64,000 nucleotides of DNA from Clostridioides difficile (GTDB taxonomy: Bacteria > Bacillota > Clostridia > Peptostreptococcales > Peptostreptococcaceae), in assembly GCA_012955965.1 (NCBI GenBank), contig JABBZI010000002.1:1-64000 (forward strand), read 5' to 3'. The stretch's first letter is position 1. Every line of letters begins with the position of its first letter. The notes below the pieces were generated by a model. It saw only the letters and a program-made list of their open reading frames with translations, was not told where the DNA came from and searched no databases. Of this stretch, positions 45,279 through 54,606 are shown one piece after another. The translations under genes were made by a program, and so were the position numbers.

Positions 45279-45307
45279 TTTTTAATTTAAGTATATTAAT
45301 GTATAAT
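45279..45307 (+). promoter_or_regulatory. Possible promoter of dccA
   Basis: TTTTTA (45279-45284), 17-base spacer ending ATG, TATAAT (45302-45307), 40 bases before the ATG. The -35 is poor; the -10 is perfect. Confidence 0.4.
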
Positions 45308-45346
45308 ATAATTAAGATATATAATAAAAAAGAAAGGGGGAATATC

Positions 45347-47080
45347 ATGAGTATACTCCTAAAAAAAGCTCCTAAATTTGCAAAACATATTATAACAAAC
45401 TTTTATGTAAATCGAGATATTGATGAAATATTAAAACACCTTTCTAAAGATATCACATGGATTGGACCAGGAGAACAAGAATTTCTCACTTCTTTCAATG
45501 AAATAAAAAATTATTTTTATGCAGGTCAAAATGAAGTCCCTTCTTGTGATATAAGTAATGATACATTTGAAATTGTAAGTGAAGATAAAAATAGATGTAT
45601 GGTATTAGGAAAATACACTGTTAGTACTAAAGAAAATGCACAAATGGTCTTAGAAGTAAATCAGCGTTGCACATTTGAGATAATTGAAGATAGAGAAAGA
45701 TTGCTAGTAAAACACATGCATGTATCAAATCCTTATGGTGAAATGCAGATTGATGAATACTTCCCCACTAAAATTGGAACACAAAGTTATGATTATTTAC
45801 AAAGATTATTAAAAGAAAAAACAGAAGTTATTGAAATGATTACAAATAATATCAATGGTGGGCTAAAAGGTAGCAATGACGATAATACATACTCCTTTTT
45901 CTATGTTAATGAAGGATTGCCTAAGATATTAGGATATACCTATGATGAGTTTATCAAAATGAGTGGTGGTTCAGCAGTAGGAGCTGTATATCCACCAGAC
46001 TTACCTAAAGCACTAGAAGATTGCGAAAGATGTTTTGCAAATGGAACTACATATTCAACTGAATATAGAATACGCAAAAAAGATGGAACATTAATGTGGG
46101 TATTAGATTCTGGAATGAAATCATTAAATAGTGATGGAGTCGCAAAAATTAACAGTATTATTACTGACATCACTCAACTAAAAAATATAGAATCTGAACT
46201 AAAATTAGAAAGAGAGCGATATCGTATTGCTTTACAAAATATTACAGACATTATGTTTGAATATGACATTGAAAATGATAATTTTATAAAATATCAACGT
46301 GTAGAAATCGATAAAAAAATTGAATTAGAGAACTTTGAAACAAAAAATTATTCTAAATTGCTAGAATCTGGAGCAATTATTCATCTTGACGATATTGGTA
46401 AATTACTAGAGGTACTTCGTGGAAACCTTAGAGAAATAATTGAAATACGACAATTAGACTCATTAATTAGAGATGAATGGAGATGGATTCGAGTTCAATG
46501 TTCAGTTATCTATGATAGTGACCATAATCCTATCAAAACAATTGGTGTTTTAAAAGATATAACTGAAGATAAATCTAAACTAGAAATTTTAATTAATCAA
46601 GCTCAACGTGACCCACTAACACAGCTATACAATCAAAGGGTATCAGAAAACTTTATTCAAGAATACTTCTGTAATTTTGATACAAAAACTAGTGATGCTC
46701 TATTAGTTATTGATATTGATGATTTTAAAACTGTAAATGATACTTTTGGACATTTAGAGGGTAATGAAGTTTTAATTGCTGTATCAAAAATACTACTACA
46801 AAACACTTGTGATAAAGATATAGTAGCTCGAATTGGCGGAGATGAGTTTATGATATTTATAAAATCACTGACAAATGATTTAGTAATCAAAACTACTAAT
46901 AATATTTTAAATGATACCAATAACATAAAAGTAAAAGATAATCATAAAATAACATTAAGCATTGGTATTGCTTTTGTAAATGATTCAATTAAATCGTATA
47001 AAGATTTATTTTCTAAAGCTGATAAAGCTCTATATATATCAAAAGCAGATGGAAAAAATCGTTACAGTATATCTGAATAA
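45347..47080 (+). CDS. dccA: Diguanylate cyclase (DccA-like): NTF2-like, two PAS, GGDEF
   Basis: 577 residues, soluble. N-terminal NTF2/SnoaL-like domain (about 1-140: ILKHLSKDITWIGPGEQEFL), PAS-PAC (about 150-285: FYVNEGLPKILGYTYDEFIK, YRIRKKDGTLMWVLDS), a second PAS (about 290-410), and GGDEF (about 420-577) with the canonical ARIGGDEFMIFI near 498. It makes c-di-GMP from two GTP. The allosteric I-site (RxxD) is replaced by CDKD before IVAR, so product inhibition should be weak. ATG at 45347 follows AAAGGGGGAATATC; the longer frame lacks a site. Matches the C. difficile cyclase used to raise c-di-GMP in published work. Confidence 0.87.
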   Translation: MSILLKKAPKFAKHIITNFYVNRDIDEILKHLSKDITWIGPGEQEFLTSFNEIKNYFYAGQNEVPSCDISNDTFEIVSEDKNRCMVLGKYTVSTKENAQMVLEVNQRCTFEIIEDRERLLVKHMHVSNPYGEMQIDEYFPTKIGTQSYDYLQRLLKEKTEVIEMITNNINGGLKGSNDDNTYSFFYVNEGLPKILGYTYDEFIKMSGGSAVGAVYPPDLPKALEDCERCFANGTTYSTEYRIRKKDGTLMWVLDSGMKSLNSDGVAKINSIITDITQLKNIESELKLERERYRIALQNITDIMFEYDIENDNFIKYQRVEIDKKIELENFETKNYSKLLESGAIIHLDDIGKLLEVLRGNLREIIEIRQLDSLIRDEWRWIRVQCSVIYDSDHNPIKTIGVLKDITEDKSKLEILINQAQRDPLTQLYNQRVSENFIQEYFCNFDTKTSDALLVIDIDDFKTVNDTFGHLEGNEVLIAVSKILLQNTCDKDIVARIGGDEFMIFIKSLTNDLVIKTTNNILNDTNNIKVKDNHKITLSIGIAFVNDSIKSYKDLFSKADKALYISKADGKNRYSISE

Positions 47081-47542
47081 TAAAATCATGATATTATATT
47101 TTTACCTAAAAATAACTTATAACTTAGGTATTATTAATCATAAAGTATATTATTGAAAAACAATCATATACTTTATGATTATTTTATATAACTAAAATAT
47201 TTAATAGTTTCTAATGATATTATCTTAAAATTTTCATAATTTATTCTTAAATTTTTTAGTTGTTATAATTAAAATACTAATTAAACCTATATTACAAATA
47301 TGTACCTCAAAATCTATAACAATTCTATTAAAACTTTATATTTAAACACTTCTATTAATTCTATATAGATTTTTAAAATAATTTTACAAAAAAAATAAAT
47401 ACAATTTATTTTAGATTTATTTTTTGTATAAACTAATTATTATTTTAAAATATATTTTTGACTTATCTTATTGCCTATGAATTATATCGATGATATACTG
47501 ATACTATTTAAAACATCTTTCATTTACAGAAAGGATTACTAT
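47081..47542. other. Gene-free stretch between dccA and the Cache-GGDEF-EAL gene
   Basis: 462 very AT-rich bases. Apart from the dccA terminator I see no ORF with a ribosome binding site and no RNA structure I recognise. It presumably contains the promoter of the downstream pair. Confidence 0.55.
47136..47185 (+). terminator. Terminator of dccA
   Basis: Perfect 15-base arms AATCATAAAGTATAT (47136-47150) and ATATACTTTATGATT (47166-47180), then ATTTTAT. Confidence 0.65.
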
Positions 47543-49759
47543 ATGAGGAAAACAAGAAATTTAAAGAATATTCCGTTTTTACTGACAGTTTTTGTGGATA
47601 TTTTAATGGCAATTGCAGTTTTCTATCTAATGAACTATGTACAATATCTACTACAATCAGATGTTAAAATTAATTTGACTGAAATTGTAACACAAAATAA
47701 AGATGTAATTACAAATAAATTAATGATGGAGGTTAATAATTTAGACCTTGTTTCCAACCAAGTGTCAGAAAGATTTTCACAATCGAAAGATAAAAGTCAG
47801 GATAGTTTAAAATCTATCGCTTTAAATTACTCAAAAGAAAAAAACGATGATAGACTTTTCTTTGCATCAGAAGATGGAAAGGCGACTTTTCCAAATGGCA
47901 GAGAACTTGATATCTCAGGAAGACACTATTTTAAGCTAGTTTCTGATGGGATTCAAAACATATCTGAGCGGATAGTTTCTAGATTAGATGGCGAAGATAT
48001 TTTTGTTATAAGTGTGCCCATAAAATCTCATGGAGAAGTTATTGGCTCAATTCAAAAACAGTACACGTTAAAAGAAATGTATAATCTCTGTTCAGTTTCT
48101 CTGTTTTCTGAAAAAGGTCATATGTACATTATTAATAGTCAAGGATACATTCTTATAAGTTCTGAACAGGATATATACAATCGAGAATCTGACAACTATT
48201 ATAGAATGATTTTTTTACAGAACCCAGAGGTTTCTAAGCGTCTAGAAAAAGATATAAAAAACAATCATTCAGGTATTATGGAAACAGAGCTAAATGGTGA
48301 AAAATATTTTTCTGCTTATACTCCTATAGATAAAGTCTACGATTGGTACTTAATCTCAAGTGTATCTACTAACGCAGTTTCAGCAAATACAAACATTGTT
48401 ATTAAGCTATTCTATTTTATTTTATTAGCTATTGTAATGTTTTTTGGTTTTAGCATGATATATTTTTTATATTTAAAAGACAAACAACAGACTAAGTTGA
48501 AAAAAATTGCATTTGTAGATACTATTACACAAGGCAATACATATACAAAATTTATGTTTGATTTACAAAATCTCCTACGCACAAATACAGACAAGCAATA
48601 TTATATTTTTACTTTTGATATTGATAATTTTAAATACATAAATAACTTTTATGGATTTGATGTTGGAGATAAAATTTTAAGAAAAATTAGTGAGATTTAT
48701 ACTGAGAAACTTTCTATAAATGAACAAATTGCTAGAGTTTATAGTGACCATTTTGTTATTCTTCTAGAAGATGCCTCTGAACAAAAACTTAATTCCCTAT
48801 TTGATTCAGAATTAAAGATAGAAGGTGTTACAGTATACCTTTCTGCTGGTTTATATCCAATTACTAATTGCGATGAAAGCATCAACCTTATGGTTGATAA
48901 AGCAAACATGGCAGCCCAAAAAATTAAAGGTATGAGATATAAAAGAGTGGAAATTTATTCTGAGAAGTTTGATAAACAGATGATTCATAATGAACAAATA
49001 AAGAGAGCTATCGAAAAAGCACTTGATAATGATGAGATTATTCCTTTCTATCAACCTAAAGTCGATATTAATAGTCATAAGTTAGTTGGTGCTGAAGCAT
49101 TAGCACGTTGGAAAACTGATGATGGGAAATTAAGACCTCCTGGTGAATTTATTTCAGTATGCGAGAAAACTGGATTAATTACAGCTGTTGACATGACTAT
49201 ATTTGAAAAGACTTTAAAATTTATTAAGAGAAATTTAGAAAAAGGTGTAAATTGTGTCCCAATTTCTGTTAACTTTTCGCGTATGCACTTTCTCAATAAT
49301 GATTTTTTAGATGTGCTTCTTCAAAAATTAGATGAGTATAAAGTACCACCTCATCTAATCGAATTAGAACTTACTGAAACTATAATTTTTGATAATTATA
49401 AAATGATTGAAGAATTTATAAACAAAGTACATGATAATAAGCTTCAAGTTTCTATGGATGATTTTGGCTCTGGTTATTCTTCATTACATATGCTAAAAGA
49501 TATGGATATAGATGTTTTGAAAATTGATAGAGGCTTCTTAAAAGATACTGTAAATAGTGATAGACAAAAAGCCATTTTTGCTGCAATTACTCATATGGCA
49601 AGAAGTTTAAATATCAAAGTGGTAGTAGAGGGAGTTGAAAATATAGAAAACGTAGAACTTATGCGAGAATTTGGATGTTCTATTGCACAAGGTTATTTCT
49701 ATTCAAAACCTATAAGTGAACAAGATTTTGAGATACTTTATCAGGAGGGAAAAATATAA
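47543..49759 (+). CDS. Membrane c-di-GMP phosphodiesterase: dCache sensor, degenerate GGDEF, EAL
   Basis: 738 residues. Two membrane spans (about 12-33 and 287-309) flank an extracytoplasmic double-Cache domain (SGRHYFKLVSDGIQNISERI, DGEDIFVISVPIKSHGEVIG). Inside follow a GGDEF domain with the signature reduced to YSDHF near 400 (no cyclase expected) and an intact EAL domain (GAEALARWKTDDGKLRPPGE, NFSRMHFLNN, ELELTETIIF, SMDDFGSGYSSLHML, KIDRGFL, VEGVENIE, QGYFYSKPIS). It should degrade c-di-GMP in response to an outside signal. ATG at 47543 follows GAAAGGATTACT. Its stop overlaps the start of the binding-protein gene (TAATG). Confidence 0.88.
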   Translation: MRKTRNLKNIPFLLTVFVDILMAIAVFYLMNYVQYLLQSDVKINLTEIVTQNKDVITNKLMMEVNNLDLVSNQVSERFSQSKDKSQDSLKSIALNYSKEKNDDRLFFASEDGKATFPNGRELDISGRHYFKLVSDGIQNISERIVSRLDGEDIFVISVPIKSHGEVIGSIQKQYTLKEMYNLCSVSLFSEKGHMYIINSQGYILISSEQDIYNRESDNYYRMIFLQNPEVSKRLEKDIKNNHSGIMETELNGEKYFSAYTPIDKVYDWYLISSVSTNAVSANTNIVIKLFYFILLAIVMFFGFSMIYFLYLKDKQQTKLKKIAFVDTITQGNTYTKFMFDLQNLLRTNTDKQYYIFTFDIDNFKYINNFYGFDVGDKILRKISEIYTEKLSINEQIARVYSDHFVILLEDASEQKLNSLFDSELKIEGVTVYLSAGLYPITNCDESINLMVDKANMAAQKIKGMRYKRVEIYSEKFDKQMIHNEQIKRAIEKALDNDEIIPFYQPKVDINSHKLVGAEALARWKTDDGKLRPPGEFISVCEKTGLITAVDMTIFEKTLKFIKRNLEKGVNCVPISVNFSRMHFLNNDFLDVLLQKLDEYKVPPHLIELELTETIIFDNYKMIEEFINKVHDNKLQVSMDDFGSGYSSLHMLKDMDIDVLKIDRGFLKDTVNSDRQKAIFAAITHMARSLNIKVVVEGVENIENVELMREFGCSIAQGYFYSKPISEQDFEILYQEGKI

Positions 49760-50769
49760 TGAAACGTCTTATATGTTTGATTTGTATAGCAGTTCTTTTT
49801 TTAGTTAGTTTATCTGGATGTGAAAACGCAAAACAAAGTGTAAAAATTGGTGTTTCTTTTGGTGTTGGAAGTGCCACACGTTGGCAACATGAAAAAGAAT
49901 ATATGGAGCAACAGGCTAAAAAACTTGGAGCTGATATAGAAGTACGCCTTAATCAAACTGATAAACCAAAAACACAAAAGCAAGATTGTTTTGAAATGAT
50001 AGATAGTGGAATTGATGTACTTATTCTTACTCCACGTGATGTAAATAAAGTTAAAGAAATACTAGATTATGCTAAGGAAAAAAATGTACCAGTTATAAAT
50101 TATGCTCGTGTTGTTTTAGGTGAAAAGGTTGACCTTTTTGTAGGATATGATAGCAGTAGAATTGGACAGAGATTAGGTCAATATCTTTCAGAAATAGTTT
50201 ATGATGGAGATTATATTATACTTCAAGGTGACTCTGGTGATAATAATGCTAAATTATTATACCAAGGAGCAATGAGATATATCTCTCCTATTAAAGATAA
50301 CATCAATATTCTTTTGGATGCTCCTGTAAAAAGTTGGTCTCCTGATGAAGCGAAAAAAATGGTCATTGAGGCAGTCCGTTCTAATAATAACAATATAGAT
50401 GCTATTCTTGCTCCAAATGATAAAATAGCAGGAGCATGTGTTGATGCATTAAAAGAATTAGGAATTTCAAAACATGTAGTTATTACTGGTATGGATGCAG
50501 AAATAGATGCTGCCAAACGTATTGTTGAAGGTACACAAGATATCACAATATATATGGATTTAAATCAGCTTGCTTGTACTGCTATAAATGAAGCAGTTCA
50601 TATGGTAAATAATGAAACTATAAATGTAAATTCAGAATTTGATAATCAAAGTGGTGGTACAATTAAAGCTAACCTTATAACTGGTCAATTGGTTACTAGA
50701 GAGAATTTAGATAAAATACTCATTAATAGTGGTTACTTTACTAAAGAACAAGTTTATGGAAAGAATTAA
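49759..50769 (+). CDS. Sugar-binding lipoprotein (XylF/RbsB-type periplasmic-binding fold)
   Basis: 336 residues. Lipoprotein signal peptide LICIAVLFLVSLSGCENAKQ with lipobox LSGC, then the type I periplasmic binding fold: VKIGVSFGVGSATRWQHEKE, DCFEMIDSGIDVLILTPRDV, KNVPVINYARVVLGEKVDLF, ILQGDSGDNNAKLLYQGAMR, ILAPNDKIAGACVDALKELG. The C-terminal INSGYFTKEQVYG recalls xylose-binding proteins. No ABC permease or ATPase is nearby; instead the gene overlaps the Cache-EAL gene by one base, so the product is probably the ligand receptor for that sensor. Confidence 0.87.
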   Translation: MKRLICLICIAVLFLVSLSGCENAKQSVKIGVSFGVGSATRWQHEKEYMEQQAKKLGADIEVRLNQTDKPKTQKQDCFEMIDSGIDVLILTPRDVNKVKEILDYAKEKNVPVINYARVVLGEKVDLFVGYDSSRIGQRLGQYLSEIVYDGDYIILQGDSGDNNAKLLYQGAMRYISPIKDNINILLDAPVKSWSPDEAKKMVIEAVRSNNNNIDAILAPNDKIAGACVDALKELGISKHVVITGMDAEIDAAKRIVEGTQDITIYMDLNQLACTAINEAVHMVNNETINVNSEFDNQSGGTIKANLITGQLVTRENLDKILINSGYFTKEQVYGKN

Positions 50770-50862
50770 ACTTTAAGTATCTAAAAATATAAGATTATAA
50801 ATATTTTATTACAAATACTTAATATCAATATAGTCTATCTTAAAATAATAATTTATTCGTAT

Positions 50863-50898
50863 AAAAAAGCGAACTCTTAAAAGAGTTCACTTTTTTAT
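50863..50898. terminator. Bidirectional intrinsic terminator
   Basis: GAACTCTT (50871-50878) with AAGAGTTC (50881-50888), extended by A-rich and T-rich arms. It ends the binding-protein transcript and the opposing gene at 50937. Confidence 0.75.
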
Positions 50899-50936
50899 TT
50901 TAAATACCAAAATTATCTATAAGCACAAATTCTTTC

Positions 50937-51374
50937 TTATAAACTTTGATATTCATAATTTTTAAATATTAAGCTTAAGTTCATAGCTGTAGCACATATA
51001 CTATACTTCATTTCTACTGGTATACAATCTACCTCATTTATAAAATCTATTATGTATTTTTCCTCAACATTTGAAGCCTTATCTATAAATTCAGTATTAA
51101 GATTATACATATTAGTCAAAAGACTTAAAATACCTCTCAGTCTAGAATCTAAGTCAACATCCATGACATATTCAAGTTGTAGAACTACATTTATTTTTTT
51201 TGACCATACATCTAAATCTTCTATAAATTCGCTTTCATATATCTTATACTCTCTTATTTTTTCTATGTCTACTCCAAATAAATTTGATAAGATGTTTTCA
51301 TCTATATGATATTCATCAATCAATTTATTAAGCAAATCCTCTATGTAATCACTATCTATTTTTTTTACTTCCAT
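50937..51374 (-). CDS. HTH-like protein of unknown function
   Basis: 145 residues, acidic and helical. The N-terminus reads like a homeodomain or phage-type helix-turn-helix: DYIEDLLNKLIDEYHIDENI, LSNLFGVDIEKIREYKIYES. The rest (LQLEYVMDVDLDSRLRGILS onward) is an all-helical domain. No RBS stronger than GAGGGGATTAATTGGG. I recognise it only as a small Firmicute-type unknown, perhaps regulatory. Confidence 0.55.
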   Translation of the reverse strand: MEVKKIDSDYIEDLLNKLIDEYHIDENILSNLFGVDIEKIREYKIYESEFIEDLDVWSKKINVVLQLEYVMDVDLDSRLRGILSLLTNMYNLNTEFIDKASNVEEKYIIDFINEVDCIPVEMKYSICATAMNLSLIFKNYEYQSL

Positions 51375-51470
51375 CCCAATTAATCCCCTCTAAACTTAAA
51401 TAAGATTTTTTACACTGTACACATTTATAACAAAGTACTTTATTTTTCCTTAAAATACATCTAATCCCTA

Positions 51471-52058
51471 TTATTCTGCCATAGCTGGAAATTCATAGAC
51501 TATCTTCAACAACATTTCAGTGAAAATTAATGTCTTCTTAGCATCTTCCTCACTTACAATACAAATTTCATGAGTAGCTTCATTTCCTATCTTTCTTATT
51601 TGGTTCACCCATTTTTTAGAATTAGGCAATATGTAATTCTTTTTATCAAGCCACTCAACATAAAATATGAATGTCTTGTTTTCTTCAGCACCTAAATGTA
51701 CTGCTACATTCATTAGTAACTTTCTGCAACATAAAGCTACTGATGTAAATGCATTTACACTAAATGAATTTCGTGCTTCTTCATATAAATTTTCAACATC
51801 TTTATTATTAATATGTAGTACATCATTCCCAGCTTTGGACATTGGATACTGTCTATTGTCCTTGTCAAAATACGTTGGATTACCACAACTAGGACATAAA
51901 TATATGCTTATTTCAACCTCCTTTTCTGGACTAGTACGACAAATACCTTCATAACCTTTTTCACTTCCTACATAACAACCACAATATCCACAAGTGTAGT
52001 TTTTACCTAACAATTCATTGTCTATGCCTTCCCAAAAGTTCACTATCTTCACCTCCAA
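51471..52058 (-). CDS. Zinc-ribbon DUF4145 protein
   Basis: 195 residues. Two Cys pairs near the N-terminus, YTCGYCGCYVGSEKGY and IYLCPSCGNPTYFD, form a zinc ribbon; the second half is a DUF4145-type helical domain (YEEARNSFSVNAFTSVALCC, RKLLMNVAVHLG, WVNQIRKIGNEATHEICIVS). DUF4145 is often attached to restriction or helicase proteins, otherwise free-standing. It begins five bases after the DUF1835 gene, so the two are co-transcribed. Function unknown. Confidence 0.72.
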   Translation of the reverse strand: MEVKIVNFWEGIDNELLGKNYTCGYCGCYVGSEKGYEGICRTSPEKEVEISIYLCPSCGNPTYFDKDNRQYPMSKAGNDVLHINNKDVENLYEEARNSFSVNAFTSVALCCRKLLMNVAVHLGAEENKTFIFYVEWLDKKNYILPNSKKWVNQIRKIGNEATHEICIVSEEDAKKTLIFTEMLLKIVYEFPAMAE

Positions 52059-52062
52059 ATAC

Positions 52063-52818
52063 TTAAATTTTTCTTATTTCAGTATCAGAATATAAATCAT
52101 CTTTACTTCCTTTAATTTCTACTATTTTTAAGTTTACCAAATCCATTATTCTCCAAAGTATAAACCAATCTTTTACACGCATTTCATCTTCGAACATAGA
52201 TTCTGCAATAGCTTCAATTAAAGGCTTCCATCTATAACTAATATTTTTTAGTATATATTTATCAAAATAAGTTTCTTCAACACTTTTAATTTCTTTTCCT
52301 ATCAATGCTCTAAAAATAGTATTTTCTTTAACTAATACATTCCATTTATTTTTAATTTCTAGCTTTTCATTAAAGTTAACTTCTGATGCTTTGTTTAAAA
52401 AGAAAGTAGAATCTTTTGGAGACATTTCACTAGTAAATGAATATTTAATTATACCATCTTCTATCTTTTTTTCATCTATTAATACAATTTTTATGTTTTT
52501 ATCTTGAAACTTACTCACTATATAATATACCCCACATAAATCTCTTGAGTTATTTGCACACCATATTATTATATCTCTATGTTTTACCAAGCTTCTATCT
52601 TCTAATAAATTTGACTTGAATAATAATTTAGGATTATTTTCAAAATCAGCTCTAATTTTAAAAATATTTTTTCTTAATTCATAATTATTTACATCTGAAA
52701 TATCACCTATTGATAAATCATCTTCAAATACTACAATTTTATTATATGGTATTAACTTTAGCTTCATTGCTTCTTTTAATATATAATAGCAAACTTCATC
52801 AAAACATATGTGTGCCAT
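52063..52818 (-). CDS. DUF1835/DUF3658-type protein
   Basis: About 251 residues. AHICFDEVCYYILKEAMKLK, KIVVFEDDLSIGDISDVNNY and RDIIIWCANNSRDLCGVYYI match DUF1835, a Rossmann-like domain; the end (KDWFILWRIMDLVNLKIVEI, SDTEIRKI) fits the partner DUF3658. ATG at 52818 behind GGGAGGTGAG; the GTG three codons earlier overlaps the site. Activity unknown. First gene of a two- or three-gene leftward group with the DUF4145 protein. Confidence 0.72.
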   Translation of the reverse strand: MAHICFDEVCYYILKEAMKLKLIPYNKIVVFEDDLSIGDISDVNNYELRKNIFKIRADFENNPKLLFKSNLLEDRSLVKHRDIIIWCANNSRDLCGVYYIVSKFQDKNIKIVLIDEKKIEDGIIKYSFTSEMSPKDSTFFLNKASEVNFNEKLEIKNKWNVLVKENTIFRALIGKEIKSVEETYFDKYILKNISYRWKPLIEAIAESMFEDEMRVKDWFILWRIMDLVNLKIVEIKGSKDDLYSDTEIRKI

Positions 52819-52892
52819 ACAACTCACCTCCCTGTATAATTAATAATTTATTTTATTATAATATATAAACTGTACTTATTAAACAATTCTAG

Positions 52893-53012
52893 ATTATTTT
52901 TGAAAGATTAAGAGATACAGAAATAAAAGTAACTGTGAATAGATATTCTCACTTATTAGATAAAATAGACAAAGAAGCATCTGAAAATATAAGCAAAATA
53001 ATATTCAAATAA
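52893..53012 (+). pseudogene. C-terminal remnant of a tyrosine recombinase (phage-type integrase)
   Basis: A 39-codon frame bounded by stops, without a start, translating to ERLRDTEIKVTVNRYSHLLD and then KIDKEASENISKIIFK. This is the typical end of phage integrases: the '..xxxIxxTxxxYSHL' block bearing the catalytic Tyr followed by a helical tail. Everything upstream, including the other catalytic residues, is gone. It marks a former integration of a mobile element next to the DUF1835/DUF4145 genes. Confidence 0.7.
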
Positions 53013-53221
53013 TGGTCAGTTTTATGTCAGTTAAATGTCATTAATATAGATAATAAAATCTACTTATAAAACACTTGAAATTACTATCATTTAATAAAAT
53101 TTATAATTATTTACTCTTTGCTGTTGACATTAGTACTATACCATAGTTTATCATTTATACTAGAAATAAAATTATTAATAGTTTAATATTTTTATAATAG
53201 ATTTACAAGGAGTGGTAATAA

Positions 53222-54577
53222 ATGGATACGAAGATATCTATAAACGAAAACATGAGCCTAGGTAAGAGGTTTTTTAAATACCTAGCACCATCTGTGGTTG
53301 CAATGTGGGTTTTCTCATTATATACAATGGTTGATGGAATATTTGTAAGTAAAGGAGTTGGTGAATTAGCTTTAGCTGCTGTCAACATCTCAATGCCCTT
53401 TATTAATTTTATATTTGCAGTTTCTCTGTTATTTTCAACTGGTGCATCTACTATAATTGCAATTTATCTGGGCAAAAAAGATATTAAATCTGCAAATGAA
53501 ATCTTTTCATTTAATTTAGTATCAATAATTATATTGTCTATAATTATTTTAGCTATAACTTTTTTTAACTTGGATAGATTAGCATTATTTTTAGGAGCCA
53601 CAGAATCTACAATTGGTATGGTTAAAGATTATCTAGGAATAATAATATTTTTTAATGGCTTCTTTATAGTATCTTACTCCCTAGAAGTTATAATAAAAAC
53701 TGATGGATTCCCAATATTAGCTACTGCTGGTGTAATAATATCTGCTCTTACAAACATCGTACTTGATTACTTATTTGTAATTGAATTTGGATGGGGTGTA
53801 AAAGGTGCTGGTATTGCTACAGGTCTATCTCAAGTATTTTCTACTATTTTTTTCTTGATACATTTTTTAAGAAAAAACTCAACTTTGAATTTTTCAAAAT
53901 TTAAGGTCGATTTCAAAACACTTAGAAAAATTATATTTATAGGTTTCCCTGATTCGACTACTGAACTAAGTTGTGGTATAGTTGTCTTACTTTTTAACTT
54001 GAGTCTTACCAAATATATTGGTGAAAGTGCTCTTATTTATTACAGTGTTATAAACTATATAAATACATTAGTACTTATGACTATGATGGGTATAACCCAG
54101 GGTATGCAACCACTTACTAGTTTTTATTATGGAGCAGGAAATATAGATAATGTAAAAAAATTATTAAATATGGGAATAAAAGCTACCGTAATAGCATCAA
54201 TTGCTATATTTGCAATCTGTATGACTTTTGCAGAACCAATAGTTTCTTTATTCATACACCCAAATGAAACTATACTATTCAATGAAGGAATTCGTGTATT
54301 TAAAATATTCTCTATATCTTTCTTACTTGTAGGAATTAATGTAATAATTTCTGGGTTCTTTGTATCAGTAGAAAAACCATCAATTTCTACTGTTATATCT
54401 CTTGGTAGAGGACTTGTAATAGTTGTTCTAAGTCTAATTTCAATGATACTAATATTTGGTGGTCAAGGAATATGGATGACTACTATTGTTTCAGAATTTA
54501 TATGCCTTATTTTATCAATAATCTTCTTAAAAAAGAATTTTTCTACATTAGACTCGAATCTAAATAAGGTTGCTTAA
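53222..54577 (+). CDS. MATE-family efflux transporter
   Basis: 451 residues, twelve membrane segments. LGKRFFKYLAPSVVAMWVFS, YTMVDGIFVSKGVGELALAA, SLLFSTGASTIIAIYLGKKD and the second-half repeat FIGFPDSTTELSCGIVVLLF, MTMMGITQGMQPLTSFYYGA are typical of the MepA/MATE group, which exports cationic drugs or metabolites using sodium or proton gradients. RBS AAGGAGTGGTAATAA. Ends at a strong bidirectional terminator. Substrate unknown. Confidence 0.9.
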   Translation: MDTKISINENMSLGKRFFKYLAPSVVAMWVFSLYTMVDGIFVSKGVGELALAAVNISMPFINFIFAVSLLFSTGASTIIAIYLGKKDIKSANEIFSFNLVSIIILSIIILAITFFNLDRLALFLGATESTIGMVKDYLGIIIFFNGFFIVSYSLEVIIKTDGFPILATAGVIISALTNIVLDYLFVIEFGWGVKGAGIATGLSQVFSTIFFLIHFLRKNSTLNFSKFKVDFKTLRKIIFIGFPDSTTELSCGIVVLLFNLSLTKYIGESALIYYSVINYINTLVLMTMMGITQGMQPLTSFYYGAGNIDNVKKLLNMGIKATVIASIAIFAICMTFAEPIVSLFIHPNETILFNEGIRVFKIFSISFLLVGINVIISGFFVSVEKPSISTVISLGRGLVIVVLSLISMILIFGGQGIWMTTIVSEFICLILSIIFLKKNFSTLDSNLNKVA

Positions 54578-54606
54578 AAAATATTATATAAAAATATATA
54601 AAATAA

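Noticed and set aside
50223-50546. 107-codon reverse frame within the binding-protein gene
   Set aside because: Antisense shadow of a well-conserved coding sequence.
49759-50769. Binding lipoprotein as part of a classical sugar ABC importer
   Set aside because: No permease or ATPase gene lies within reach, and the gene overlaps a signalling gene instead.
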